Assembly: GCA_902775345.1 (NCBI GenBank)
Contig: CACYLW010000004.1
Coordinates: 1-64,000 of the forward strand
Reading direction: 5' to 3'
DNA from: an uncultured Eubacteriales bacterium
Lineage (GTDB): Bacteria > Bacillota > Clostridia > Peptostreptococcales > Anaerovoracaceae
Length of the DNA: 64,000 nt
The notes below the pieces were generated by a model. That model did no database searches, was not told the origin of the DNA, and was given only the letters and a program-made list of their open reading frames with translations. The position numbers and the translations under genes are program-made. Shown here in pieces: positions 27,651-35,624 of this stretch. The stretch's first letter is position 1. The number at the start of each line of letters is the position of its first letter.

Positions 27651-30422
27651 CTACCACGTGCCCATATAACTCCAGTTGTTGATATCGTAAATATTGTCGT
27701 GAACGTTGAACCATTCAGCCTCGGCGTACTGACTGCCGTTGTTCGAGGTTATGTCCCACTTCATTGAATACAGAAGGTTGAGATCGACCGGTTTCTGCTG
27801 ATATGTCGTGAGCTCATTGCCCGTGAACGGGTTCTTCGGGCGGTCAACGATTCCTTCAGCTGCAAGCGCAGGCACATCGGCGTTCGTCGCCATACGGTCA
27901 TCCGTTGTAAAGCCCTTCGCACCGAAGTCCTTCACCAGCAGGACGCAGTCAAACGCCATTATGTCTTTAAAGGTGTCTTTGCCTTCCTTGTTTTCGTAGT
28001 ACAGCTTGTAGGCGTCGTTCGTCTTGCTCTCAAAGAAGTCCTGGCCGTGGTCTGACACGATGATGATCCTTGTGTTGTCGTATACGCCTTCCTTGCGCAG
28101 GTAGTCCATCCACTTGGCAAGTTCCAGCATCGCAGCCATGTTCGACTGGTAATGTACGGCAGTCATCGCGTCAGGCATGAGCATCTCGTTTCCGTCGTCA
28201 TCGGTGCGGACAGGATGCTTCCTGTCAAACTCACTGTTGTCCACTTCAAGAGCCGGCTCATATTCAGGCTCCTGAAGCAGCATGGCTTCATGAGTGGTGT
28301 CATTGCTCATCATGAAGAACGTGCCCTTATCCGATCCGCTCACATCCGTTATTTCAGGAAGGTGATCGAGGAAGGCATACGCCTCCATGAAGGTCTCGCG
28401 GTAGCCGCTTGACACGGACATGCCGCTGCGCGCCTGCGGGAAGAGTGTACTGCCCTCCCACTGCGCGTTGTAATTGCCGTGATCGTATAAAGTCGGCTGA
28501 AGGACAGCCGGCGCTATCTTGAACAGGCCGTAACAGAAGAAGTTGCGGTTCCTGATCGCCTTTGTCATCTCGGTCTGCGGCCTGTATCCGTACTGTTCAA
28601 GCGAAATGTCCCTGTCGGACAGGTAGCAGTTCCAGTCCGGATGGTCCTTGAAGACGCGCAAGTCAGGTATCCATGAATATCCCGCGTATGTCGGCTCGCA
28701 TATGGTTATGTCAAACCCCTCCTTGTCGAAAAGTTCAGGCATGACCTTAAGGGCCTCATTATGCTTTTCAGCGAGGCTGTCCTCTTTACGCTCATTCATG
28801 TTTTCAGGAGTGTAGTCGTACCCTCCGTAAAGGGCCGGGGATCCCGAGTTTGTCTTGCTGCCGAACGAGACGGAATTGGAATAGAAGGTGAATCCATCGA
28901 AGCTTTTCTTCAGTTCCGGCCTTTCATGCATGATATACGGGATAAGATGTCCTATCTGACGGTCCATCATTATCACTACCACGTTCTGCCCGTTCTTACT
29001 CAGCTTTATCGAAGGCTCGTTTTCGGTCGCCGCTTCAATTACTGGCATGGCCTTTGAGAGGCTCCCGCGTATCTGGTTTATGTTCATGCCTGACATCACG
29101 ACGAGCGCAAGACACATCGCGATCGAAACGATCTTCACGATCGCCAGCTTTTTCATGAAGATAAAAACTATCACCAGAGCTGCCGCAACAAGGACCGCCG
29201 CGTTGAGCAGGACGCTCTTCATGCCTATCGACGGCGTATCGTCAAAGACGAGCGTGCTCGAGAAGTTTCCGTATGTTTTGCCGAAGAACATATAGTCAAC
29301 GGCAGCAGCGGCTGCCAGCACAAGCATGAGCATACTGAATATCTGCTTGCCCTCTTTGCTCGCGAGACGGTAGAAGATGCCGAACCAGATGAAGAACGTG
29401 CCGAATGCTATCGTAAGAGCGCTTACTATGTACCAGTAAGGCGAGTAGTAGTTCGTTACGCTCAGGAATTCCTCGGTCGATGCTCCGATGACTGAAGACG
29501 GTATGAGCAATCCTGTCAGCAGTGTCAGGAACGCCGAAGAAGCATAGAACACCTTCGCGGCGTCGGCGTCATCAACACTCCTGAGCTTCAGCTGCCTGTT
29601 TCCCTTGATAAGCGGGATCTGCAGGCACAGAAGTCCTGCTATCACGATGGCCTGTGCCCTTGTCGAAGGCATCGGATGCACGAATATCACGATCACCAGC
29701 AGCACGGCTCCGGTCACGGATGCCAGTATCTTAAGAACTTTGTCCGGATGCGGGATCTTATAGAAGATGTTCTTGATGAGCGAGAACAGATTGTTCAGCG
29801 TCCAGTAGAACACGAGCCCCGCCGGCGATTTATACAGGAACACGAGGAAGATGGCCGCTATGCCGTACATCTGCACCTTGCTCTTGAGCGGGAATCCTTT
29901 CATGTAAATAGCCGCGCTTATCACGTTGATGAGCGTCATGAGTATCGGCAGCAGGTTGAGCGTCACCGATCCGATGCTGATAAGAGCGTCCGGCGCTCCC
30001 AGGTCTGTGATCGGCCCGAACGATACACCGCGCAGAGACTCAAGTCCCGAAAGGAACCTGTACGCTGCGATAAAGAAAGGTATCTCAAGCAGCAGGGAGA
30101 TGGATCCCTTGAGGGTATCCGTAGGCTTGTAGTTGTTCTCCCTGTAGAAAGCCTGCAGCATCATGAAGCGTTCGTCGCCCTTGAACGTCTTTTTTATGTG
30201 TTTGATCCACGGCGCGAGAGCGTTCTCCCTGTCGCGTTCCTCTGCCTGCACAGCATCGGCCCTGCGGTAGAGCGGAAGCACCAGGAAGTTCATCGCCAGG
30301 CTCAGCATTATTATGGCATACGCCGGATTGCTGACATGCCTGTCGGCCAGTTCGAAGACTACCTCAAAGAAGAGTTCGAGCGGGCCTATCAGTATTCTGT
30401 AAATGATCGAACCTATGCTCAT
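27651..30422 (-). CDS. YidC/Oxa1-like domain fused to extracytoplasmic alkaline-phosphatase/LtaS-type domain
   Basis: This is a 923-residue membrane protein. Residues 1 to about 230 follow the YidC/Oxa1 pattern: helices around 33-52, 108-125, 150-173 and 186-220, with LPLYRRADAVQ after the first conserved helix, LLLEIPFFIAAYRFLSG, and KSPAGLVFYWTLNNLFSL at the end. Residues 230-450 add about six more helices. Residues 475-900 are an alkaline-phosphatase-superfamily domain: NVVVIMMDRQ, SKTNSGSPALYGG around the nucleophile position, and IIIVSDHGQDFF. Such domains act outside the cell on phosphodiesters or sulfates, for example in LtaS and phosphoethanolamine transferases. The arginine of YidC insertases five residues before the LPL proline is Asn45 here, so normal insertase function is doubtful. 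It overlaps the preceding TagF-like gene by 4 nt and probably modifies or makes the same polymer. Confidence 0.82.
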   Translation of the reverse strand: MSIGSIIYRILIGPLELFFEVVFELADRHVSNPAYAIIMLSLAMNFLVLPLYRRADAVQAEERDRENALAPWIKHIKKTFKGDERFMMLQAFYRENNYKPTDTLKGSISLLLEIPFFIAAYRFLSGLESLRGVSFGPITDLGAPDALISIGSVTLNLLPILMTLINVISAAIYMKGFPLKSKVQMYGIAAIFLVFLYKSPAGLVFYWTLNNLFSLIKNIFYKIPHPDKVLKILASVTGAVLLVIVIFVHPMPSTRAQAIVIAGLLCLQIPLIKGNRQLKLRSVDDADAAKVFYASSAFLTLLTGLLIPSSVIGASTEEFLSVTNYYSPYWYIVSALTIAFGTFFIWFGIFYRLASKEGKQIFSMLMLVLAAAAAVDYMFFGKTYGNFSSTLVFDDTPSIGMKSVLLNAAVLVAAALVIVFIFMKKLAIVKIVSIAMCLALVVMSGMNINQIRGSLSKAMPVIEAATENEPSIKLSKNGQNVVVIMMDRQIGHLIPYIMHERPELKKSFDGFTFYSNSVSFGSKTNSGSPALYGGYDYTPENMNERKEDSLAEKHNEALKVMPELFDKEGFDITICEPTYAGYSWIPDLRVFKDHPDWNCYLSDRDISLEQYGYRPQTEMTKAIRNRNFFCYGLFKIAPAVLQPTLYDHGNYNAQWEGSTLFPQARSGMSVSSGYRETFMEAYAFLDHLPEITDVSGSDKGTFFMMSNDTTHEAMLLQEPEYEPALEVDNSEFDRKHPVRTDDDGNEMLMPDAMTAVHYQSNMAAMLELAKWMDYLRKEGVYDNTRIIIVSDHGQDFFESKTNDAYKLYYENKEGKDTFKDIMAFDCVLLVKDFGAKGFTTDDRMATNADVPALAAEGIVDRPKNPFTGNELTTYQQKPVDLNLLYSMKWDITSNNGSQYAEAEWFNVHDNIYDINNWSYMGTW

Positions 30423-31666
30423 TCAGTCTTCTCCGTCTCTGCCTCACTTTGCAGCGAGGCGTGTTTATTTATCAGATAGTCGGTTACGCGTACTGCCCCT
30501 TCTCCCATATACGCCCATGTCTCTTCTCTGGCTTCCCTGCGCCCCTGCTCGAATTCCGAGTCGTTGAGGCATTTGTCTATCAGGTCCCCTATATTATCCA
30601 GATTGTCTTCGGTCAGTTTGAGACCGAGTTTAGGCAGGACCCTGAAGGTCCACGGCTCTTCTTCAAGCCAGCACGCGTCGTAAGGCGAAGCGTCATACTG
30701 CACGTCCGTGTAGATGAGCGGCTTGTCGAAGACCAGGCTGAAGTCGAACATGACTCCCGAAAAATCGGAGATCATTATGTCCGACCGTCTCAGGACTTCA
30801 AAATTATCGTTGTCCCTGTTCCATTCCAGACGGTCGCTTTCAGGATACTTGTCCATCAGCGAGTCCATCAGTTCCTTTTCACTGGTGAACGACTGCGGAT
30901 GAGGACGGATAACTATTCTGTACGGTGTCTTCAGCAGTTCATCTATAATCTTTCCGCCGAATTTACTGAGTATCGCGCTCTGTCCCCATGAAGGAGCAAG
31001 CAGCACGACAGGCGTGTCGTTGGTAACACGGCCCTCTTCGGCAAGGCGGGCTCTCATCGTGTCGAGGAAAGTCAGTCCCGTCTTCTGTATCTCTTTCGGC
31101 GGCAGTTTTCTTACCTTTTCAAGCGCGCGTATCTGTTCTTCATGATAATCTCCCGATGTCAGTATCGCATCATAGAAGTCTATGCCGAACATCCTGTACA
31201 TGGTCAGGTCGCTTGCCGCGTGAGGCATGTGAACGTAGTACTTTACGTATTTCGACCTCTTCCAGTAGAGGACGTCCAGGCTCGGAGTAGTCGAAAGCAC
31301 TATGTCCGCGTGGAGGGTGTTGAGTCTGGCGAAGGCCTTGTTTCCCTCTCCGATGAATTCGCATTTGACATGCTCGTACGGCTTCTGAAGAGCCGGATCA
31401 TCCGGAGATGCCGTCATATAAATAAGAGGGATCCCTCTTTTCTCAAATTCATCGCAGACCGGTTCAAACACGTTCCAGTAGCGCTTATGGTCTGAAAAGA
31501 TCGCGAAATCCGGATTGTCGTCGAGTTTTCCGGCTTTTCCGCTGCTCATCAAAAATCTCGCCTTTACGGCGACATCTTTAGCTTTATAGACTCCTGCACT
31601 CAGCAGGCCTATCAATATTGTGAACAACATGCTTCCGGTTCCCGGATCAATGTATGGTACTGCCAT
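30419..31666 (-). CDS. CDP-glycerol glycerophosphotransferase-like protein with N-terminal membrane anchor
   Basis: This 415-residue protein starts with YIDPGTGSMLFTILIGLLSA, a membrane anchor of a kind seen in many Clostridial envelope proteins. The rest has the layout of CDP-glycerol glycerophosphotransferases: YYVHMPHAASD where the family has its WHG block, LLAPSWGQSAIL, IRPHPQSF, and MISDFSGVMFDFS in place of ITDYSS. It likely transfers a polyol phosphate, or is a divergent GT-B enzyme. It is the first gene of a two-gene unit with the YidC-fusion protein (4-nt overlap). Its ATG has a strong AGGAGGGG site and an extended -10 promoter upstream. Confidence 0.78.
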   Translation of the reverse strand: MAVPYIDPGTGSMLFTILIGLLSAGVYKAKDVAVKARFLMSSGKAGKLDDNPDFAIFSDHKRYWNVFEPVCDEFEKRGIPLIYMTASPDDPALQKPYEHVKCEFIGEGNKAFARLNTLHADIVLSTTPSLDVLYWKRSKYVKYYVHMPHAASDLTMYRMFGIDFYDAILTSGDYHEEQIRALEKVRKLPPKEIQKTGLTFLDTMRARLAEEGRVTNDTPVVLLAPSWGQSAILSKFGGKIIDELLKTPYRIVIRPHPQSFTSEKELMDSLMDKYPESDRLEWNRDNDNFEVLRRSDIMISDFSGVMFDFSLVFDKPLIYTDVQYDASPYDACWLEEEPWTFRVLPKLGLKLTEDNLDNIGDLIDKCLNDSEFEQGRREAREETWAYMGEGAVRVTDYLINKHASLQSEAETEKTE

Positions 31667-31694
31667 TCTTTTCCCCTCCTGAAAAGCCTGAACT

Positions 31695-31703
31695 ATTATA
31701 GCA
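31695..31703 (-). promoter_or_regulatory. Extended -10 promoter of the TagF-like/YidC-fusion unit
   Basis: On the minus strand TGCTATAAT (31703-31695) is a perfect extended -10 element, about 30 nt upstream of the ATG at 31666 with AGGAGGGG in between. No good -35 is visible, as is common with extended -10 promoters. Confidence 0.6.
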
Positions 31704-31721
31704 CATCGCCGGACAAATTAA

Positions 31722-31753
31722 ACAGCCCGGAACTCTTACGGCTCCGGGCCTGT
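31722..31753 (-). terminator. Intrinsic terminator of the MttB/LicC operon
   Basis: GCCCGGA (31725-31731) pairs with TCCGGGC (31743-31749). The stem is extended by ACA/TGT with a one-base bulge. On the minus strand it is followed by TTTAATTTG. It lies 25-55 nt after the stop of the UroD-like gene at 31777. Confidence 0.75.
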
Positions 31754-31776
31754 CAGGTCTGAACATTTCCAGGCCA

Positions 31777-32796
31777 TCAGTTCGCAACGCGTTCGTTATG
31801 CTCTCTGCAGGCTCTGTAATAAGCTTCTATGTTTTCGTGTTTTATTGAAGGCGCAAGGTCGCAGCCCGACGAAAGCACAAAATGAGGATAGTCCTTCATG
31901 TCCTCGAGCAGCTGAGCCGTAGTCTCATATACTGATTCCGCCGTACCAAGGAAGAACGCTGACGACGGATCGACATTGCCGAAAACGAGAACATCCGCCG
32001 GGATCTGCGGCAGTATGTCTTTCATGTCAACGCCGTTTCCGAAGTGGAACCCCTTGCAGCCTGTAGCATACATGCTCTCGACCGATTTTGTCACCTTTCC
32101 GCAGTCGTGAAGGATCAGGAAGAAGTAATCATCCTGAACAGCGTCAGCGATCTTCTTCACATAGTCCGATGAAAACGCCGCGCATGCCCTCGGCGAGAGA
32201 AGTCCCGCAGTAGGTTCCGCGATCAGGATGCCGTTTGCCCCCGCGGCCTTGTAATCGAGCGCTCTGCTGATCAGCCAGTCCGTGCACTTCTCAAGAAGCT
32301 CGTGCAGCGCTGCCTTTTCTTTCAGCGTCATCAGCATGCACTTATTTATGTCAAGAAGGTTCGCAGCCAGGGAGAACGGTCCCAGCATCCCTCCGAACAC
32401 AGGCCTGTCCGTTATGATCTTCTCTGCTTCGACGCACGCCTGCGCGAAGATGTCGACACGTCCGCTGTGGATATCCGGCACCTCAAGAGCTTCGATGTCA
32501 GCCGCGTTCTCAAGGATATGGCCGACAATATTAGGAGCCTGTTTTTCACTGAAGTTGACTTCTATGCCGAACGCCTCGGCGTCTACAGTAAGATCCATGC
32601 CTGTGATCGCCGCTATGGTATCGGGATATTTGTCGATGACGGCCTTCATCGTCCTTGCGATGCACTCAGGCGAATTGACCGATTCCGGAACGGTCATCCC
32701 TATGTCCTTAAGTACCGGGAAGTACAGCACCGGAAGGTTTTTAACATCTGGAGCAGCAATTATGTCTTCTGCCCACTTCTGCATATTGATTTTCAT
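31777..32796 (-). CDS. UroD/MtaA-family cobamide-dependent methyltransferase
   Basis: This 339-residue protein belongs to the uroporphyrinogen-decarboxylase superfamily branch of MtaA/MtbA/CmuA. The zinc ligands of that branch are visible: His and Cys in ILHDCGK and the second Cys in LSSGCDLAPS. MtaA-type enzymes take a methyl group from a methyl-corrinoid protein and pass it to a thiol or other acceptor. Coenzyme M is the acceptor in methanogens, while bacteria use other acceptors. It lies 15 nt after the MttB-family gene and belongs to the same transcript, followed by a terminator. It probably takes the methyl group from the corrinoid protein encoded at 34974. The final acceptor cannot be read from the sequence. 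Confidence 0.8.
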   Translation of the reverse strand: MKINMQKWAEDIIAAPDVKNLPVLYFPVLKDIGMTVPESVNSPECIARTMKAVIDKYPDTIAAITGMDLTVDAEAFGIEVNFSEKQAPNIVGHILENAADIEALEVPDIHSGRVDIFAQACVEAEKIITDRPVFGGMLGPFSLAANLLDINKCMLMTLKEKAALHELLEKCTDWLISRALDYKAAGANGILIAEPTAGLLSPRACAAFSSDYVKKIADAVQDDYFFLILHDCGKVTKSVESMYATGCKGFHFGNGVDMKDILPQIPADVLVFGNVDPSSAFFLGTAESVYETTAQLLEDMKDYPHFVLSSGCDLAPSIKHENIEAYYRACREHNERVAN

Positions 32797-32811
32797 GAAC
32801 GTGCCTCCTTT

Positions 32812-34239
32812 TTACTCTTCACAGCTTTCAATATAGCTTCGCAGGTCTTTCGCGACCGCCGGATCGAGGAGAGGCTTCGCGCTTTCTATGATCTCTTTCG
32901 CCTTCTTCTCAGCCCTCTTTTCAATTTCAGGCTCATCCGATTTCTGCCATACTTCATAGCTGTTCCAGTCAGAGATGGACGGCTGCCATCCCTTCCTGTA
33001 ATGCTTCAGAGTCGATTTATGTGTAAGGAAGCTTCCGCCGTGTCCGACGTTCTTTATGAGATCCATGCTGAGAGTCTCTTCATCGAAGCGGAGCGCATCC
33101 AGTATTCTTCTTACTCTCGCTATGACTTCATCATCAATGATGGTCTTTTCGAACGAGATCGTCATGAGGTTCTCGAGCGAACCCGCGGACTGGCTGGTGA
33201 CATCGACGTCCATGAGGCCTGTAAGAAGAAGGCTCTGCATGGTCTCGAATCCCGCCTGATAATCCACGAGTTTCGAACTCGTAACACCTGTCTGTGCCCT
33301 TGCCGGGAGGCCATAGAAGTCCTTGTACATCTGAACGGCGCCTGCCAGCATCAGAGCCGAATCCGGGCTCGCGCATTCCCATGTGGCAAGTCTCATGTTT
33401 CCGTATGTGAGCGATGCTGACGGAAGGACCGGAACGCCCGGATTGACGCACTGGGCAAGACACAGTCCTGCCAGCGATTCTGTATTTGCGAGTACTATCG
33501 TTCCCATGAGATGAATCGGTCCGGTAATGCCCGACATCGGCGCGGACACCAGCGCGACAGGCTGGTTGAACTGCGCGAATTCCATGATCGATTCGCATGA
33601 GAACTGACTGAATACCAGAGGGCTCTCCGGCGTGACGATACTCCATGTCAGATAATGATTCCTTACGAACTCCTCCCCGAATACGATCTCGTACATGTGG
33701 AGTTCCCTGCGCTTATCGGCGCCGCTGACATAGTCCATAGGCGCCAGCCAAGGCTTGTCGGTATACTGCATGGTCTCGTACAGACAATGCAGTCCTCTTG
33801 TCTGGAGAGGTACATCATCAGGAGAAAGCGGCTGATAACCGGTCATATTGATGTTTTTGCAGGCCTGATAGATTTTCTGCAGATCTGAAAACATCTGTAT
33901 CGTAGCCGAACTTGAACGCTTGTCGTCCGCGTCCTTCACGAATACCTCTCCGCCGGCAGGATGGATGATCATGTTGTCTCCTCCGATGACGACGGCTTTG
34001 GCCGGATCCACAGCATCTACGGTAAATGAAGACGGTGTGTTCTTCAGGCATTCCGCGACCAGCGCTTCAGGAATATATACTATCTCGCCATCGACTTTAG
34101 CGCCTTTAGCCGCAAGGGCATTCCTGGCCTCCTCTGATTTATACACGACTCCTGTCGTGCTCAGAAGCTCCAGCGATGCCTCATGGATTTTCTGCATCTG
34201 TTCATCTGAAAAGATCTTCGGTTTAGCATACCAGTTCAT
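32812..34239 (-). CDS. MttB-superfamily (trimethylamine/quaternary amine) methyltransferase, non-pyrrolysine
   Basis: This 475-residue protein is similar throughout to the trimethylamine methyltransferase family, including NPGVPVLPSASLT and RAQTGVTSSKLVDYQAGFETM. The reading frame has no internal stop, so it lacks the pyrrolysine of true MttB. Members without pyrrolysine (for example glycine-betaine, proline-betaine, carnitine and butyrobetaine enzymes) demethylate quaternary amines onto a corrinoid protein. Its ATG overlaps the stop of the LicC-like gene by 4 nt. This coupling suggests that a choline-related compound, rather than only betaine, may be the substrate, but this is inference. Confidence 0.87.
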   Translation of the reverse strand: MNWYAKPKIFSDEQMQKIHEASLELLSTTGVVYKSEEARNALAAKGAKVDGEIVYIPEALVAECLKNTPSSFTVDAVDPAKAVVIGGDNMIIHPAGGEVFVKDADDKRSSSATIQMFSDLQKIYQACKNINMTGYQPLSPDDVPLQTRGLHCLYETMQYTDKPWLAPMDYVSGADKRRELHMYEIVFGEEFVRNHYLTWSIVTPESPLVFSQFSCESIMEFAQFNQPVALVSAPMSGITGPIHLMGTIVLANTESLAGLCLAQCVNPGVPVLPSASLTYGNMRLATWECASPDSALMLAGAVQMYKDFYGLPARAQTGVTSSKLVDYQAGFETMQSLLLTGLMDVDVTSQSAGSLENLMTISFEKTIIDDEVIARVRRILDALRFDEETLSMDLIKNVGHGGSFLTHKSTLKHYRKGWQPSISDWNSYEVWQKSDEPEIEKRAEKKAKEIIESAKPLLDPAVAKDLRSYIESCEE

Positions 34240-34958
34240 CGAACGTCCTCCTTTTTATATCTCAGGTAGCCCGGGTCTATTTCCACAAGCTCATCAAAAG
34301 AATCAATTTCAACGATATCACCGGCTTTGATCTCTCTTACCCCAAGGTCAAAGCGGTCGGCGTATACCTCAAGCGCGAGCTGATCCCAGTACACATCCCA
34401 GTCTTTGATATCCTCTATCTGCTGACGCACGAGCTCTGCCAGAAGTTCGCCGTCTTTCTGTGTCCACATGGATATGCCCCAGAGGCGGTATGCCTCGGGA
34501 CCTCCGCCTATGTCGCATGATATGATGCGGCCGTTTCTGACCCTGATTGCCCATTCAGGCGCGTAATCCAGCCAGTTCGCGCAGTATCCGGACTTTTCGA
34601 CGGACCTGCTGAATATGGCAGGCTCGGATATCATGAGGTCTCCTTCAAGCACGAATGATCCCGGCAGATAATCCCTTGCCGCGTAAAGAGATGTGATGTT
34701 GTTTCCGCGCTGATAATTGACGTTCTCAACAACAGTGATTTCCGGATCATCTTTATACGCTTCATGGAACTGTTCTTTTTTATAACCCGCTACGATGATT
34801 ATCTCGTGTATGCCGTTCTGCTTCAGCGCGTTTATTTCGGTATCTATCAGTCTTGTCCCGTTGACGCGGACAAGAGGTTTCGGTGTTTCAAGGGAAACAG
34901 GTCTGAGGCGCTTCCCTTCTCCTGCGGCAACTATGATTGCCCGTTTTAACTCTTCCAA
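34236..34958 (-). CDS. LicC-like nucleotidyltransferase (probable phosphocholine cytidylyltransferase)
   Basis: This 240-residue protein has the nucleotidyltransferase signature AIIVAAGEGKRLRPVSLETP, then PLVRVNGTRLIDTEI and the metal-binding aspartate in LEGDLMI. It is most like LicC-type CTP:phosphocholine cytidylyltransferases, which make CDP-choline. The start codon is TTG at 34958, well supported by AAAGGAG 7 nt before it. The gene sits between the corrinoid-protein gene (15 nt upstream) and the MttB-family gene (4-nt overlap), which is an odd place for a choline-activation enzyme. A second LicC domain is in the fusion at 37202. Another phospho-amine alcohol could be its substrate. Confidence 0.78.
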   Translation of the reverse strand: MEELKRAIIVAAGEGKRLRPVSLETPKPLVRVNGTRLIDTEINALKQNGIHEIIIVAGYKKEQFHEAYKDDPEITVVENVNYQRGNNITSLYAARDYLPGSFVLEGDLMISEPAIFSRSVEKSGYCANWLDYAPEWAIRVRNGRIISCDIGGGPEAYRLWGISMWTQKDGELLAELVRQQIEDIKDWDVYWDQLALEVYADRFDLGVREIKAGDIVEIDSFDELVEIDPGYLRYKKEDVR

Positions 34959-34973
34959 GAATAGCTCCTTTAC

Positions 34974-35624
34974 TTACTCTTCTATCAGTTTTTTAGCTAC
35001 AGCGCAGCAGTCAAGCGCGTCCTCTGAATACGCGTCCGCGCCTATGTTCTTAGCCCACTCCGCTGTGACCGGAGCTCCGCCGACCATGGTCTTGATCTTT
35101 CCCTTGAGTCCGCGTGCTGCCAGAATGTCCTCTATCTCCTGCTGTACAGGCATGGTTGTGGTAAGCAGCGCGCTAGAAGCGATTATGTCAGCGTTTACTT
35201 CCACGGCCTTATCAACGAAGGCTTCAGCTGCCACTTCCTTTCCGAGGTCGTACACTTCAAAACCGTTGGCCTTGAGCATGGATACGCAGATGCCTTTGCC
35301 TATGTCGTGTACATCTCCCTCGACCGTACCGATCACGATCCTTCCGATCACATCTGTAGTCTGAGCGTTTTCAGCCATCTCTTCATCAACGGCTTCCGAT
35401 ACTATCGACATGACTTCCGCAGCAAAGATAAGTTCCGGAAGGAAGACGTCTCCGCTAGCGAACAGATCTCCGAGTTCGGTAAGCCCTTTGGCAAATCCTT
35501 CCTGCAGCATCTCTACTGCCGAGATCCCTTCCTGTTTTCCTTCAGCCAGGGCTTCCACGGCCAGGTCTTCATCGATCTCGAGTATGGAGTCGACAGCCTT
35601 TTGCATTATTGATTCTCTTGACAT
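34974..35624 (-). CDS. Corrinoid (B12-binding) methyl-carrier protein, MttC/MtbC-like
   Basis: The 216-residue protein has an N-terminal helical cap (about 1-90) and a cobalamin-binding domain with VEGDVHDIGK (the DxHxxG motif whose His ligates cobalt) and ASSALLTTTM. It carries the methyl group between the MttB-type and MtaA-type enzymes encoded downstream. It begins inside the end of the BCCT transporter gene (19-nt overlap), with AGGAGACC as ribosome site. No RamA-type reductive activase for the corrinoid is present in the window; it must be elsewhere. Confidence 0.9.
   Translation of the reverse strand: MSRESIMQKAVDSILEIDEDLAVEALAEGKQEGISAVEMLQEGFAKGLTELGDLFASGDVFLPELIFAAEVMSIVSEAVDEEMAENAQTTDVIGRIVIGTVEGDVHDIGKGICVSMLKANGFEVYDLGKEVAAEAFVDKAVEVNADIIASSALLTTTMPVQQEIEDILAARGLKGKIKTMVGGAPVTAEWAKNIGADAYSEDALDCCAVAKKLIEE

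Noticed and set aside
32812-34239. Pyrrolysine-containing trimethylamine methyltransferase (true MttB)
   Set aside because: The frame is open from end to end with no in-frame TAG, so it is a non-pyrrolysine member.
34236-34958. Reading the LicC-like gene as a truncated pseudogene because it lacks an ATG start
   Set aside because: TTG at 34958 has AAAGGAG at the right distance, and the N-terminal nucleotide-binding motif is complete.
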